From CAZLAK01 sp964557545 (GTDB lineage Bacteria; Bacillota; Desulfotomaculia; Desulfotomaculales; Pelotomaculaceae), in the NCBI GenBank assembly GCA_964557545.1, contig CAZLAK010000005.1, positions 1 through 64,000 of the forward strand: 64,000 nucleotides of DNA, given 5' to 3'. Position 1 is the stretch's first letter. Every line of letters begins with the position of its first letter. Shown piece by piece: positions 41,654 through 50,800 of this stretch. The position numbers were made by a program, and so were the translations under genes. The notes below the pieces were generated by a model that saw nothing but the letters and a program-made list of their open reading frames with translations, searched no databases and was not told the origin of the DNA.

Positions 41654-43132
41654 ATGGAGAGGAACGATATATTCCGGGATATTGCCGAACGCACCGGCGG
41701 TGACCTCTACCTGGGTGTGGTCGGCGGCGTCCGCACCGGCAAGTCGACGTTCATTAAGCGCTTTATGGAAGTCATGGTCCTCCCCAACATCAAGAACGTC
41801 TACGACCGGGAGCGCGCTAAGGACGAGATGCCTCAGGGCGGGGCGGGTCGCACGGTCATGACCACCGAGCCGAAGTTTGTGCCCAACGAGGCGGTGGAGA
41901 TTCAGATTTCCCCCACTCTTTCCGTAAAAATCCGCCTTGTGGACTGCGTCGGCTACCGGGTGCAGGGGGCGCTCGGCTACGAGGAGGAGGACGGCCCGCG
42001 CATGGTCTCCACTCCCTGGTTTGAGGAGCCCATCCCCTTTCAGGAAGCCGCCGAGATCGGCACGCGCAAGGTGATTGCCGAGCATTCGACGATGGGGGTG
42101 GTCATCACCACCGACGGCTCAATCACCGACATCCCTCGCGAGAACTACTTGGAAGCTGAAGAAAGGGTAATCGCGGAATTAAAGGACCTGGGCCGGCCTT
42201 TTCTGGTGGTTTTAAACAGCACCAGCGCCGGCAGTGAGGAAACGGTGCGCCTGGCCGGCGAGCTTTCCGCCAAGTACGACGTGCCCGTCCTGCCCCTGGA
42301 CTGCGCCCAGATGAGCCAGGCCGACATCCTCTACCTCTTAGAAAAACTCCTCTACGAGTTCCCGGTGAACGAAGTGAACATCAGCCTGCCGCCCTGGGTG
42401 GAGGAGCTGGACCTGCGCCACTGGCTGCGCCAGAAGTTTGAGGACTGCGTGCGGGAAACGGTAAAGCACGTGCGCCGGTTGCGGGATGTCGGCGGCGCCG
42501 TGGAGTCCCTGGCCGAGTACGATTTCATCGGCGAAGTAAGGCTCTTGAGCATGGACATGGGGACTGGGTCGGCTTCCATCGGCATTACCGCTGCTCCCGA
42601 ACTCTTCTACCAGGTGTTGGGAGAACAGTCCGGTTTTACGGTGGAAGGGGAGAGAGACCTCTTCCGCCTGGTGCGCGACTTGAGCTACGCCAAGCGGGAG
42701 TACGACAAGGTAGCCCAGGCCCTGGCCGAGGTGCGGGAGACCGGCTACGGGGTAGTCACCCCCACCCTGGACGAGTTGATTTTAGAAGAGCCCGAGCTCA
42801 TCCGGCAGGGCAACCGCTTTGGTGTAAAACTAAAGGCCACCGCGCCGTCCGTCCACATGATCAAGGCCGACATTACTACCGAGATCACCCCGATCATCGG
42901 CACCGAGCGCCAGTGCGAGGAGTTAGTCCGCTACATGCTCAACGAATTTGAGGAAAATCCCCTAAAGATCTGGAAGTCGGAGATTTTCGGCAAGTCAGTG
43001 CACGACTTGGTGAGGGAGGGCATCCAGAACAAGCTGCACCGCATGCCGGAAAACGCCCAGCAAAAACTCCAGGAAACCCTCCAGCGCATCGTCAACGAAG
43101 GTTCGGGGGGGATTATATGTATCATAATATAA
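41654..43132 (+). CDS. spoIVA: stage IV sporulation protein A
   Basis: 492 residues, full length. It is the ATPase that polymerises on the forespore surface to form the base of the spore coat. The N-terminal domain has Walker A GGVRTGKSTFIKRFMEVMVL, the conserved DEMPQGGAGRTVMTTEPKFV and VDCVGYRVQGALGYEEEDGP; the middle and C-terminal domains (VHDLVREGIQNKLHRMPENA) are also conserved. AAAGGAGCGGG lies about 6 nt before ATG 41654. Single gene between two terminators. Confidence 0.97.
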   Translation: MERNDIFRDIAERTGGDLYLGVVGGVRTGKSTFIKRFMEVMVLPNIKNVYDRERAKDEMPQGGAGRTVMTTEPKFVPNEAVEIQISPTLSVKIRLVDCVGYRVQGALGYEEEDGPRMVSTPWFEEPIPFQEAAEIGTRKVIAEHSTMGVVITTDGSITDIPRENYLEAEERVIAELKDLGRPFLVVLNSTSAGSEETVRLAGELSAKYDVPVLPLDCAQMSQADILYLLEKLLYEFPVNEVNISLPPWVEELDLRHWLRQKFEDCVRETVKHVRRLRDVGGAVESLAEYDFIGEVRLLSMDMGTGSASIGITAAPELFYQVLGEQSGFTVEGERDLFRLVRDLSYAKREYDKVAQALAEVRETGYGVVTPTLDELILEEPELIRQGNRFGVKLKATAPSVHMIKADITTEITPIIGTERQCEELVRYMLNEFEENPLKIWKSEIFGKSVHDLVREGIQNKLHRMPENAQQKLQETLQRIVNEGSGGIICIII

Positions 43133-43140
43133 ATCTTTAG

Positions 43141-43167
43141 CCGGTCATTTGGCCGGTATTTTATTTT
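43141..43167 (+). terminator. rho-independent terminator after spoIVA
   Basis: CCGGTC-ATTT-GGCCGG (one G-T pair) followed by TATTTTATTTT. Confidence 0.7.
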
Positions 43168-43243
43168 GTGCCCTGTTGTAAGGTTTTCAAAGAAATCGGA
43201 AGATAATACCGGTTAAATTGCGTCAGCTGACTTTATTTCCCGT

Positions 43244-43273
43244 TTGGTTTTGCTAAAAGCCAGGTGTTATAAT
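43244..43273 (+). promoter_or_regulatory. probable promoter of the ACT-hom-thrB-lysC operon
   Basis: TTGGTT (43244-43249), 18 nt, TATAAT (43268-43273), about 50 nt before the first gene. No T-box or attenuator is visible between promoter and gene. Confidence 0.55.
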
Positions 43274-43321
43274 GTCTCCCGTGAGTGGAAAAATATCCGC
43301 AGTTAAAGGACGGGGTCGGCT

Positions 43322-43783
43322 ATGCCCAAGGCGGCCGCGAGGTTCTTTCTGGTGCGGGAAGACCTTCTGCCCGCATCAATTTTAAAGACGGCGCTGGCCA
43401 AAGAAATGCTCGACAAGGGCGAGGCCTCCACGGTAGCCCAGGCCGTGGAAAGGGTGGGCTTGAGCCGCAGCGCTTTCTACAAGTACCGGGACGGCGTTTA
43501 TTCCTTTAACCGTTTTTTACCCGGTGAAGCAGTCACGCTGGCGCTGGTGTTAGAACACCGCGGCGGGGTTCTTTCGGGCGTGCTGGGTGAGTTAGCGGCG
43601 GCCGGGGCCAACATTATCACCATTCACCAGGGCGTTCCGGTTTACGGTCTGGCCGACGTGACCGTAACTTTCGACGCATCCGGACTCAAAGCCGCACTGG
43701 ACCGGCTGGTCGGGCGTTTGCGCGAGCTGGACGGGGTGCGGAAGGCAGACCTGGTGGGGCAGGGCTTGCCGTCCGGGCAGTAA
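43322..43783 (+). CDS. ACT-domain protein, PheB/UPF0735 type
   Basis: 153 residues. The N-terminal half (VREDLLPASILKTALAKEML, VAQAVERVGLSRSAFYKYRD) looks like a helix-turn-helix, and the C-terminal half is an ACT domain (LALVLEHRGGVLSGVLGELA, IITIHQGVPVYGLADVTVTF). Such proteins precede homoserine dehydrogenase genes in many Firmicutes and probably sense an amino acid. The Bacillus relative is called PheB, but chorismate mutase activity is not established for the family. The stop overlaps the region where hom begins. Confidence 0.88.
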   Translation: MPKAAARFFLVREDLLPASILKTALAKEMLDKGEASTVAQAVERVGLSRSAFYKYRDGVYSFNRFLPGEAVTLALVLEHRGGVLSGVLGELAAAGANIITIHQGVPVYGLADVTVTFDASGLKAALDRLVGRLRELDGVRKADLVGQGLPSGQ

Positions 43784-43800
43784 TGTGGGGGGTAGATAAA

Positions 43801-45093
43801 GTGAATGGCAAATCTATCGGGATAGGGCTTTTGGGCTTGGGTACAGTGGGGCGCGGTGTTTACCGCATCTTAAAAGAAAACGCCCACCTCATTGAGCAGA
43901 GGGTAGGGGTGCCGCTCGTTGTCCGGCGCATCCTGGTGCGGGACACCGGCAAAGACAGGGGAATTGATCTGGAGGAAGGGCTCTTGACGAGCAGCGCGGA
44001 AGACGTCCTGGACGACCCCCAGGTGGATATTGTCGTGGAGGTCATGGGAGGGATTGAGCCCGCCTTTACTTACGCCCGGCGGGCGCTTTTGTCCGGAAAA
44101 AGCCTGGTGACGGCCAACAAGGACATGGTGGCCGCCCGGGGCAAAGAGCTCTTTGCCGCGGCGGAAAGCGGCGGGGCCGAATTACTCTTTGAGGCCAGCG
44201 TCGGGGGCGGCATACCCATCATAAGGCCGCTCAAGCTCTGCTTGGCTGCCAACCGCATAAAGCAGGTCATCGGCATAATTAACGGGACGACCAACTACAT
44301 GCTGACCAGGATGAAGGCCGAGGGTTTGAGTTTTGAGGAGGCGTTGCGCGAGGCGCAGAAGTTAGGCTATGCCGAGGCCGACCCTTCTGCCGACGTAAGC
44401 GGCCAAGACGCGGCCCGCAAGCTGGTCATACTGGCCTCTATTGCCTTTAATACCAGGATAGCGCTGGAAGAAGTCTACGTGGAGGGCATTGAGCGCATGG
44501 CGGCCAAGGACATAGCTTACGCCGACGAGCTAAATTACGCCGTTAAGCTTTTAGCCATTGCCAAAGAGGATGAGGGCGGCATTGAGGCGCGGGTGCACCC
44601 GGCGTTTTTGCCCAAGAGCCACCCCCTGGCTTCAGTAAACGGCGTCAACAACGCCGTTTTCATAACCGGCGACGCCGTGGGCGATGTCATGTTTTTTGGC
44701 CGAGGAGCGGGCGAGATGCCCACGGCCAGCGCCGTGGCGGCCGATATTATGTACGCTGCCCGCGGCCGGCTCGTGCATTCGGCAGGGCACATCCACTGCA
44801 CCTGTTTTGAGCATAAGCCGGTAAAGTCCATGGGCCATACGAGAACTAAATATTACCTGCGCCTTTGCGTGGCCGACAGGCCCGGCGTGCTGGCAGGCAT
44901 TGCGCAAGCACTGGGCGACCACGGCGTCAGCATAGCCTCGGTCATCCAAAAGCATGCCAGCGGGCAGCGGGCAGAAATTGTCCTGGTGACCCACGAGGTG
45001 CAGGAGGAAAACCTGCAGGGAGCTTTAAAATTAATAGGCGAGCTGGACACTGTCTACGAAATTGGCAATGTGGTCCGCGTCGAAGGGGAGTAG
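43801..45093 (+). CDS. hom: homoserine dehydrogenase
   Basis: About 430 residues: NAD(P)-binding GIGLLGLGTVGRGVYRIL, VVEVMGGIEPAFTYARRALL, NKDMVA, catalytic-domain GIINGTTNYMLTRM with YAEADPSADVSGQDAARKL, and a C-terminal ACT domain (RLCVADRPGVLAGIAQALGD) for threonine feedback. It reduces aspartate semialdehyde to homoserine. GTG 43801 has GGGGGG about 9 nt upstream; an earlier in-frame ATG at 43783 overlaps the previous stop. Confidence 0.95.
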   Translation: MNGKSIGIGLLGLGTVGRGVYRILKENAHLIEQRVGVPLVVRRILVRDTGKDRGIDLEEGLLTSSAEDVLDDPQVDIVVEVMGGIEPAFTYARRALLSGKSLVTANKDMVAARGKELFAAAESGGAELLFEASVGGGIPIIRPLKLCLAANRIKQVIGIINGTTNYMLTRMKAEGLSFEEALREAQKLGYAEADPSADVSGQDAARKLVILASIAFNTRIALEEVYVEGIERMAAKDIAYADELNYAVKLLAIAKEDEGGIEARVHPAFLPKSHPLASVNGVNNAVFITGDAVGDVMFFGRGAGEMPTASAVAADIMYAARGRLVHSAGHIHCTCFEHKPVKSMGHTRTKYYLRLCVADRPGVLAGIAQALGDHGVSIASVIQKHASGQRAEIVLVTHEVQEENLQGALKLIGELDTVYEIGNVVRVEGE

Positions 45094-45141
45094 GCGGTAC
45101 CCGCCTTATTGCAGTATCTTTTTAAAGGGGCTGTGTATACG

Positions 45142-46044
45142 GTGATCCGGGTGCAGGTACCGGCGACTGTGGCAAACCTTGGCCCGGGTTTTGACTGTCT
45201 CGCTATGGGCTTGGAACTGTACAACGTAGTAGAAGCCGTTCCTGCCGCCCGCGGCCTGTCCATCGAAATAAGCGGGGAAGGGGCGGGTGTTATTCCCCGC
45301 AATGATAAAAACCTGGTTTATGTCGCTATATCCCGCCTTTTTTCCCAGCTCGGCCTAGAGGTGCCGGGGCTAAGGCTGCGCCTTGCCAACCAGATACCGG
45401 TAGAGCGGGGCCTGGGCAGCAGTTCGGCGGCCATCGTGGGAGGGGCTGTGGCAGCCAACATCCTTGCCGGGGGAAGGATGAGCATAAGAGAGCTCATCAA
45501 CTTCTGCTCTTCCCAAGAGGGTCATCCGGATAATGTGGCGGCCGCCCTTTTGGGCGGGATAGTGGTCTGTGTTCTGGACAACGGGGAGGTAAAGTGGTTA
45601 AAAATAACTCCCCCGCCGCATCTAAAGTGCGTGGTGGCCGTCCCCGATTTTGCCCTGTCCACCAGAGCGGCGCGCGATGTCCTGCCCGCTCACGTCCCTT
45701 TGGCCGATGCCGTTTTCAACATTTCCCGCGCGGCCATGCTGGTGGCTTCACTGCAGCAGGGTGAGTTGGGCCTTTTGGGTGTGGCCACAGAGGACCGTCT
45801 CCACCAGATCTACCGTTCCCCCTTTGTCCCCGGTTTAAAGAAAGTTATGGCGGCTGCCCGGCTGGCTGGCGCCCGTGGTGTAGCCCTGTGCGGGGCCGGT
45901 CCCGCAGTAGTGGCTTTTGCCGATGCCAACCTTAACCTGGTGGCGCGCGTGATGGGTGAAACTTTCCGGGAAAGCGGGGTAAAAGCCAAGGTAATGGTTT
46001 TAAAGCCGGCGGCTGCCGGCGCCCGTGCCCTGGAAGTAAAATAA
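45142..46044 (+). CDS. thrB: homoserine kinase (GHMP family)
   Basis: About 300 residues: VPATVANLGPGFDCLAMGLE, the ATP-binding GHMP motif PVERGLGSSSAAIVGGAVAA, and the C-terminal ALCGAGPAVVAF. It phosphorylates homoserine for threonine synthesis. Start choice between GTG 45142 (about 11 nt after AAAGGGG) and GTG 45133 is open; 45142 gives the standard N-terminus. Threonine synthase is not in the window. Confidence 0.94.
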   Translation: MIRVQVPATVANLGPGFDCLAMGLELYNVVEAVPAARGLSIEISGEGAGVIPRNDKNLVYVAISRLFSQLGLEVPGLRLRLANQIPVERGLGSSSAAIVGGAVAANILAGGRMSIRELINFCSSQEGHPDNVAAALLGGIVVCVLDNGEVKWLKITPPPHLKCVVAVPDFALSTRAARDVLPAHVPLADAVFNISRAAMLVASLQQGELGLLGVATEDRLHQIYRSPFVPGLKKVMAAARLAGARGVALCGAGPAVVAFADANLNLVARVMGETFRESGVKAKVMVLKPAAAGARALEVK

Positions 46045-46125
46045 TAAAAATATAAAAATCAATGTGTCAAAATAAAATCTTAACAGGCAGATTTGCAAAG
46101 GGTTTTTAGGAAAGGCGGTTTTACC

Positions 46126-47358
46126 ATGCTGGTTGTGCAAAAGTACGGGGGAAGTTCGGTGGCCGATGCCGGGAGAATCCGGCGGGTGGCCGAGAGAGTT
46201 GCCGGTGTCAAGGCAGAAGGCAATGATGTGGTAGTTGTGGTCTCGGCCATGGGAGACACTACCGATGAACTGATCGGCCTGGTTAAAGAGGTGACCGACA
46301 ACCCTTGTGAGAGGGAGATGGACGTCATCCTTTCAACTGGAGAGCAGGTGTCCATTGCCCTTTTGGCCATGGCCATCCGCGACTTAGGTGTGCCGGTAAT
46401 CTCTCTCACCGGGGCACAGGTCGGCATTATTACCGATGACGCCCACACTAAAGCGCGCATTGTGGACGTCAAAACCAAAAGGCTTAAAGAAGAGCTGGCG
46501 AGCGGCAAAGTAGTGGTGGTGGCCGGCTTTCAGGGGGTGAACAGAGCCAACGACATCACTACTTTGGGGCGGGGCGGTTCCGACACTACTGCCGTAGCCC
46601 TGGCGGCGGTTCTGGGCGCGGACCTCTGCGAGATATACACGGATGTGGACGGGGTGTACACGGCTGACCCGCGGGTTGTACCACAGGCCAGAAAGCTCGA
46701 CGCCGTATCTTACGAAGAAATGCTCGAACTGGCGCATTTGGGGGCGGTGGTGCTCCATCCCCGCTCGGTGGAGCTGGCCATGAAGTACCGCATTCCCCTG
46801 CACGTCCGGTCGAGTTTTAACCATAACCTGGGTACTGTAGTGAGGGAGGTTGGCGCCATGGAAAAAATAAATGTGGTCACCGGTGTGGCTTACGACAGGG
46901 ATGTGGCCAAAATCGGCCTTTACGACGTTTATGACCGCCCGGGCATAGCCTACCGGCTCTTCCGGGCCCTGGCCCAAGAAAACATCAACGTGGATATGAT
47001 CGTCCAAAGCGCCATGCGCGGCGAGCGCAACGACATCTCTTTTACCTGCTCGCAGAGTGATTTAAAGAAGGCCCTGGCCGTGGTCGAAAAGCTGGCGCCG
47101 GAGCTGGGGGCAACGGGCGTGACCAGTGACGTGGACGTGGCCAAAGTGTCCATTGTGGGGGCGGGCATGGCCAGCAACCCTGGCGTGGCGGCGGCTATGT
47201 TCGAGGCTATATACGAAGAGGGTATAAATTTAGAGATGATCAGCACCTCGGAGATTAAAATCTCGTGCATCATCAAAGCCGCCGGTGTGGAAAGGGCGGT
47301 GCGCGCCCTGCACAAGAAATTTAACCTAGACGCCGAAAACGGCCAGAAAAACAGTTGA
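46126..47358 (+). CDS. lysC: aspartate kinase
   Basis: About 410 residues: KYGGSSVADAGRIRRVAERV, VVSAMGDTTDEL, STGEQVSIALLAMAI, GFQGVN, TTLGRGGSDTTAVALAA, DVDGVYTADPRVV and two ACT domains at the C-terminus (residues about 265-400), the class regulated by lysine and/or threonine. It starts the aspartate pathway. ATG 46126 follows AGGAAAGGCGG by about 8 nt. It ends the ACT-hom-thrB-lysC run, closed by a bidirectional terminator. Confidence 0.96.
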   Translation: MLVVQKYGGSSVADAGRIRRVAERVAGVKAEGNDVVVVVSAMGDTTDELIGLVKEVTDNPCEREMDVILSTGEQVSIALLAMAIRDLGVPVISLTGAQVGIITDDAHTKARIVDVKTKRLKEELASGKVVVVAGFQGVNRANDITTLGRGGSDTTAVALAAVLGADLCEIYTDVDGVYTADPRVVPQARKLDAVSYEEMLELAHLGAVVLHPRSVELAMKYRIPLHVRSSFNHNLGTVVREVGAMEKINVVTGVAYDRDVAKIGLYDVYDRPGIAYRLFRALAQENINVDMIVQSAMRGERNDISFTCSQSDLKKALAVVEKLAPELGATGVTSDVDVAKVSIVGAGMASNPGVAAAMFEAIYEEGINLEMISTSEIKISCIIKAAGVERAVRALHKKFNLDAENGQKNS

Positions 47359-47371
47359 AATTGATTAAAAT

Positions 47372-47413
47372 AAAGGGGGAAAGCGCCAAAGAAAAGCTCC
47401 CCCCTTTCTTTTT
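47372..47413. terminator. bidirectional terminator between lysC and apgM
   Basis: AAAGGGGG / CCCCCTTT with a 20-nt loop, flanked by A-rich sequence on the left and TCTTTTT on the right, serving both convergent genes. Confidence 0.8.
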
Positions 47414-47444
47414 ATAAGCGTTTTATTTTACAGTTTATTTGTTT

Positions 47445-48683
47445 TTACAGCTTCCCGTTGATAAAGCAGTCCATCAGGCGGTGGCCCTCGGCCACGAACA
47501 GGCCGCTACGGCGCGCTTCGTCTTCGCAGAACTTTACTTTCGGGCAGTCCGGGCGGTTTTCGTTTTTGAGCGTGTCTTTTGTGTAGTCTTCTGTATATAC
47601 GGCAAAGGGCACGGGCTCGTCGCTGTGGGTCTTGATGGCCAAAGGCGTGGGGTGGTCGGGCAGCACCAGCACCCGGAAAGAGCCGAATTTTTTTAGGCCC
47701 GAAAGCAAAAGGCCCAGCATTTCGTCAACCATCTCAATGGCCTTGATCTTGTTTTTGAGCTCCCCGCGGTGGGAAGCGGCGTCAGGGGCTTCGGCGTGGA
47801 TGTAAACAAAATCCGCCCCAGCCCCCAGCGCTTTTAAGCCGGCCTCCACTTTGCCCCGGTAATTGGTGGTGAGTGTCCCGGTAACGCCCTCTACCAGTAC
47901 TACTTCTAAGCCGGCACAGGCCCCGATGCCCTTGATGAGGTCGACGGCGGAGATGACCGCGCCAACCAGGCCGTACTTGCTAACAAAACTTTCCATCGAG
48001 GGTTTTACCCCGTGACCCCAGAACCAGATGGAGTTGGCGGGCCTTAAGCCCTTCCTTTGCCTCTCCCTGTTTACCGGGTGTTCAGGGAGAAACGTGCTGC
48101 TTTCTTTCATGAGGCGCACGAGCACGTCCGCCCCTTCACCCTTGGGCAGGTAACCGCCGATAGCGCGGCCTGAGATGTCGTGGGGCGGGGTAAGCACGAC
48201 TTCCCGGCAGCCGTTCTTCCACACCAGGAGGTGGCGAAAGCCAAAACCCGGGTAAAATACCAGCTCTTTTGTCCCCAGCCTCCGGTTTACTTCCTCCATA
48301 AGGGGTCTTGACTCAGCGGAAGTAATTTCGTCGGCGCTGTAGTCGACCATTACTTTTTCTTCGTAAATACCGCCGTCTGAGAGGGTGACCAGGTTGCAGC
48401 GAAAGGCCACGTCGCCCTCTTCAAGCGCCACTCCTATGCTGGCGGCCTCCAGCGGCGAGCGCCCCGTGTAGGAGCGGCGGGGGTCGTAGCCCATGATGGA
48501 TAGGTTGGCCACGTCGCTGCCCGGCGGAAAGCCTTCGGGCACGGTTCTAACTAGGCCGATCTTCCCGTGCGAGGCCACGTAGTCCATATTGGGAGTGGCC
48601 GCGCACTCCAAAGGCGTGCGGTTGTCCAGCTCTTTGATTTTCCAGTCGGCCATACCGTCGCCGATGAGCACAGCGTACTTCAT
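47445..48683 (-). CDS. apgM: ApgM-family phosphoglycerate mutase-like protein
   Basis: 412 residues of the archaeal-type cofactor-independent mutase family: VLIGDGMADWKIKELDNRTP, GFPPGSDVANLSIMGYDPRR with its catalytic Ser region, NRERQRKGLRPANSIWFWGH, SAVDLIKGIG and FVYIHAEAPDAASHRGELKN. It normally interconverts 2- and 3-phosphoglycerate. Members encoded beside threonine genes have been proposed to be alternative homoserine kinases; here a normal thrB is present 1.4 kb away, so either an authentic mutase or a redundant kinase is possible. Confidence 0.88.
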   Translation of the reverse strand: MKYAVLIGDGMADWKIKELDNRTPLECAATPNMDYVASHGKIGLVRTVPEGFPPGSDVANLSIMGYDPRRSYTGRSPLEAASIGVALEEGDVAFRCNLVTLSDGGIYEEKVMVDYSADEITSAESRPLMEEVNRRLGTKELVFYPGFGFRHLLVWKNGCREVVLTPPHDISGRAIGGYLPKGEGADVLVRLMKESSTFLPEHPVNRERQRKGLRPANSIWFWGHGVKPSMESFVSKYGLVGAVISAVDLIKGIGACAGLEVVLVEGVTGTLTTNYRGKVEAGLKALGAGADFVYIHAEAPDAASHRGELKNKIKAIEMVDEMLGLLLSGLKKFGSFRVLVLPDHPTPLAIKTHSDEPVPFAVYTEDYTKDTLKNENRPDCPKVKFCEDEARRSGLFVAEGHRLMDCFINGKL

Positions 48684-48735
48684 TAGACCAAATACCTTCC
48701 CTCATTGTGCAGATATTTAAAAATATTTATTATTG

Positions 48736-50634
48736 CTATAGTAATTTACAGAACAGGTGCACCAGGTGGGGGTCGAATTGAGTCCCGGCGCACCTTTTGA
48801 GTTCGGCCACTGCTTCGCTCACTCCCAGGGCCCGCCGGTAGGGGCGCTTGCTGGTCATGGCGTCAAAGGCGTCGGCAACGGCCAGAATGCGGCACTCCAC
48901 CGGTATTTCCTCACCGGCCAGCCCCAGCGGGTAGCCCTTGCCGTTCCACCACTCGTGGTGTTTTAGGATGAGCCCGGCAATGGGGGCCAGCCCGGGCAGG
49001 GTGAGGGCTACTCGGTGGCCGATCTCGCAGTGGCGCTTCATTATTTTCCACTCGCCTTCGCTTAAAGGGCCGGGCTTGTGGATAATCTCGTCGGGCACGG
49101 CGGCCTTGCCTATATCGTGGAACCTGGCCAGCAGCTGGGCGTTGATGATCTTATCCCCGGACATGCCGGCAGCGGCCGCCAGCCGGGCGGTGTACTCCTG
49201 CATTCTTTTATCGTGGCCGGTGTCAAAAAAGTCCTTGGCTCTTAGAGCTTTTAAGAGCCAGCCGGCCACATTCCTCTTGGCCTTGCTCCCTTTTTTCAGT
49301 TTTTCCCGGTACATGTTGCTGTCCGCCTCCCGCACGAGTTCCTTCATGCTGCAAGAGGCGTCCTCTCTGGCCGCGCAGCCCAGCGAGATGCCGAGCGGCA
49401 GGCCGCACCCGCTCTGGTTATACTTGAGAACGGCGGCAGCAATGCGTTTTTTGGACTTTTCCAGTCCCTCTTTCGTCATTTGGGGCAGCAGCACGGCAAA
49501 TTCATCTCCGCCGATCCTGGCCACCACGTCTCCTTCCCTAAAGCAGCTCTTTATAACGCTGGCTGCTGCTTTGAGCAGGGAGTCGCCGGCCTCGTGGCCT
49601 AAGGTGTCATTGACCGTTTTTAAGTCGTCGACGTCGCAGACGATGACTCCGGCCTGCGGGCAGCGGCTGCTTTCCATGCGCTGCAGCTCTTCTTCGAAGT
49701 AAGCCCGGTTGTACAGGCCGGTTAAGGGGTCGTGCAGGCTTAAGTATTTTAGCCTTTCTTCGGCCTGCCGGCGCTCGGTGGTATCGCGGATGGACTCAAT
49801 GGCCCCGATCACGCTGCCGTCCGGGCCAAAAAGGAGCGACGCCTTGCCCCAAAGATATGCTCCCAGGCCGCCGTACAGCCCCGGGCAAAAAGCCTCGGCC
49901 ACAATGCTGGTGCCGTTTTCGTTTGTGTAATCGTAGGTTCCCCGGTAAGTTTCGTCTATCTCTCTTCTCACTACATTTCTCAATACAAGGTCAATTAAAA
50001 GAGGCCGCGGCTCACCGTAAAAGGGCACGGCGTAGGCGTAGCCGCTGCGCCCCATGATTTCCTCTTTGGGCAGGCCCGTCATTTCCTCCATGGCCTTGTT
50101 CCAGGCTATTACCCGTCCGTCCAGGTCTATGGCGAAGGTGGCGTCCGGCAGGTATTCAATTATGTAGTTGAGCTGCTGCACGGCGGCTTTGAGAGTCTCT
50201 TCGCTGGCTTTTCTCTTGGTTATTTCCCGCCCGATAAACAGGGCGCCGGCGACCTCGCCCTTTTCGTCCAGTATAAGGTCGCCGGTAGTGGCAAACCAGA
50301 CGTAATCTCCGCCGGCGCGCCGGTAGCGGTACTCGGCCTTGCCCGGGGCGCGGTTTTTTAAAGCGCGCTCGTAAGCTTCGGCTACCGCCGGGACGTCCTC
50401 GGGGTGCACCAGCTCCATGATGTGCCGTCCGACGAGTTCCTCCGGCTCATAACCGAGGATGCTCTTCACCGAGGGGCTTACGTAAGTGTAAAAGCCGTCT
50501 TTGTCGGCGAGCGCTATGGTGTTGGCGCTGGTGGCGGTGATTATCTTGAGCTTTTCCTCCAGCGCCCTGCACTTCTCTTTGAGTTCTTTATTTTCTTTTG
50601 TTAATTCGTCAAGCTCTTTTTTGGTGTACTCCAT
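48736..50634 (-). CDS. PAS-PAS-GGDEF-HD-GYP signalling protein
   Basis: 632 residues, no membrane segment. An N-terminal coiled coil (LTKENKELKEKCRALEEKLK) is followed by two PAS domains (about 35-140 and 160-290), a diguanylate cyclase domain with an intact active site (RIGGDEFAVLLP) and an HD-GYP phosphodiesterase domain (ARFHDIGKAAVPDEI, HHEWWNGKGYPLGLAGEEIP, YRRALGVSEAV). It may make and break cyclic di-GMP, or use only one activity. The HD-GYP domain is complete, unlike the damaged one at 34476. Confidence 0.93.
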   Translation of the reverse strand: MEYTKKELDELTKENKELKEKCRALEEKLKIITATSANTIALADKDGFYTYVSPSVKSILGYEPEELVGRHIMELVHPEDVPAVAEAYERALKNRAPGKAEYRYRRAGGDYVWFATTGDLILDEKGEVAGALFIGREITKRKASEETLKAAVQQLNYIIEYLPDATFAIDLDGRVIAWNKAMEEMTGLPKEEIMGRSGYAYAVPFYGEPRPLLIDLVLRNVVRREIDETYRGTYDYTNENGTSIVAEAFCPGLYGGLGAYLWGKASLLFGPDGSVIGAIESIRDTTERRQAEERLKYLSLHDPLTGLYNRAYFEEELQRMESSRCPQAGVIVCDVDDLKTVNDTLGHEAGDSLLKAAASVIKSCFREGDVVARIGGDEFAVLLPQMTKEGLEKSKKRIAAAVLKYNQSGCGLPLGISLGCAAREDASCSMKELVREADSNMYREKLKKGSKAKRNVAGWLLKALRAKDFFDTGHDKRMQEYTARLAAAAGMSGDKIINAQLLARFHDIGKAAVPDEIIHKPGPLSEGEWKIMKRHCEIGHRVALTLPGLAPIAGLILKHHEWWNGKGYPLGLAGEEIPVECRILAVADAFDAMTSKRPYRRALGVSEAVAELKRCAGTQFDPHLVHLFCKLL

Positions 50635-50800
50635 AACCCAAAACCGGCCCCGCGCTGCGCGTGACTTTTCGCAATATTCATAATTTGAAGCTTGCCAGTA
50701 GTTATTATATTATAATTTATTGCTATTGCAACTTCAACTTGATAGTTAAGACAAAATTTTACCTTTGGGGCCGGTTTGGCCACTATGGGCAGCGGCGTCT

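Noticed and set aside
43166..43321. T-box or threonine attenuator upstream of ACT-hom
   Set aside because: No T-box sequence and no terminator/antiterminator pair between the promoter and the first gene.
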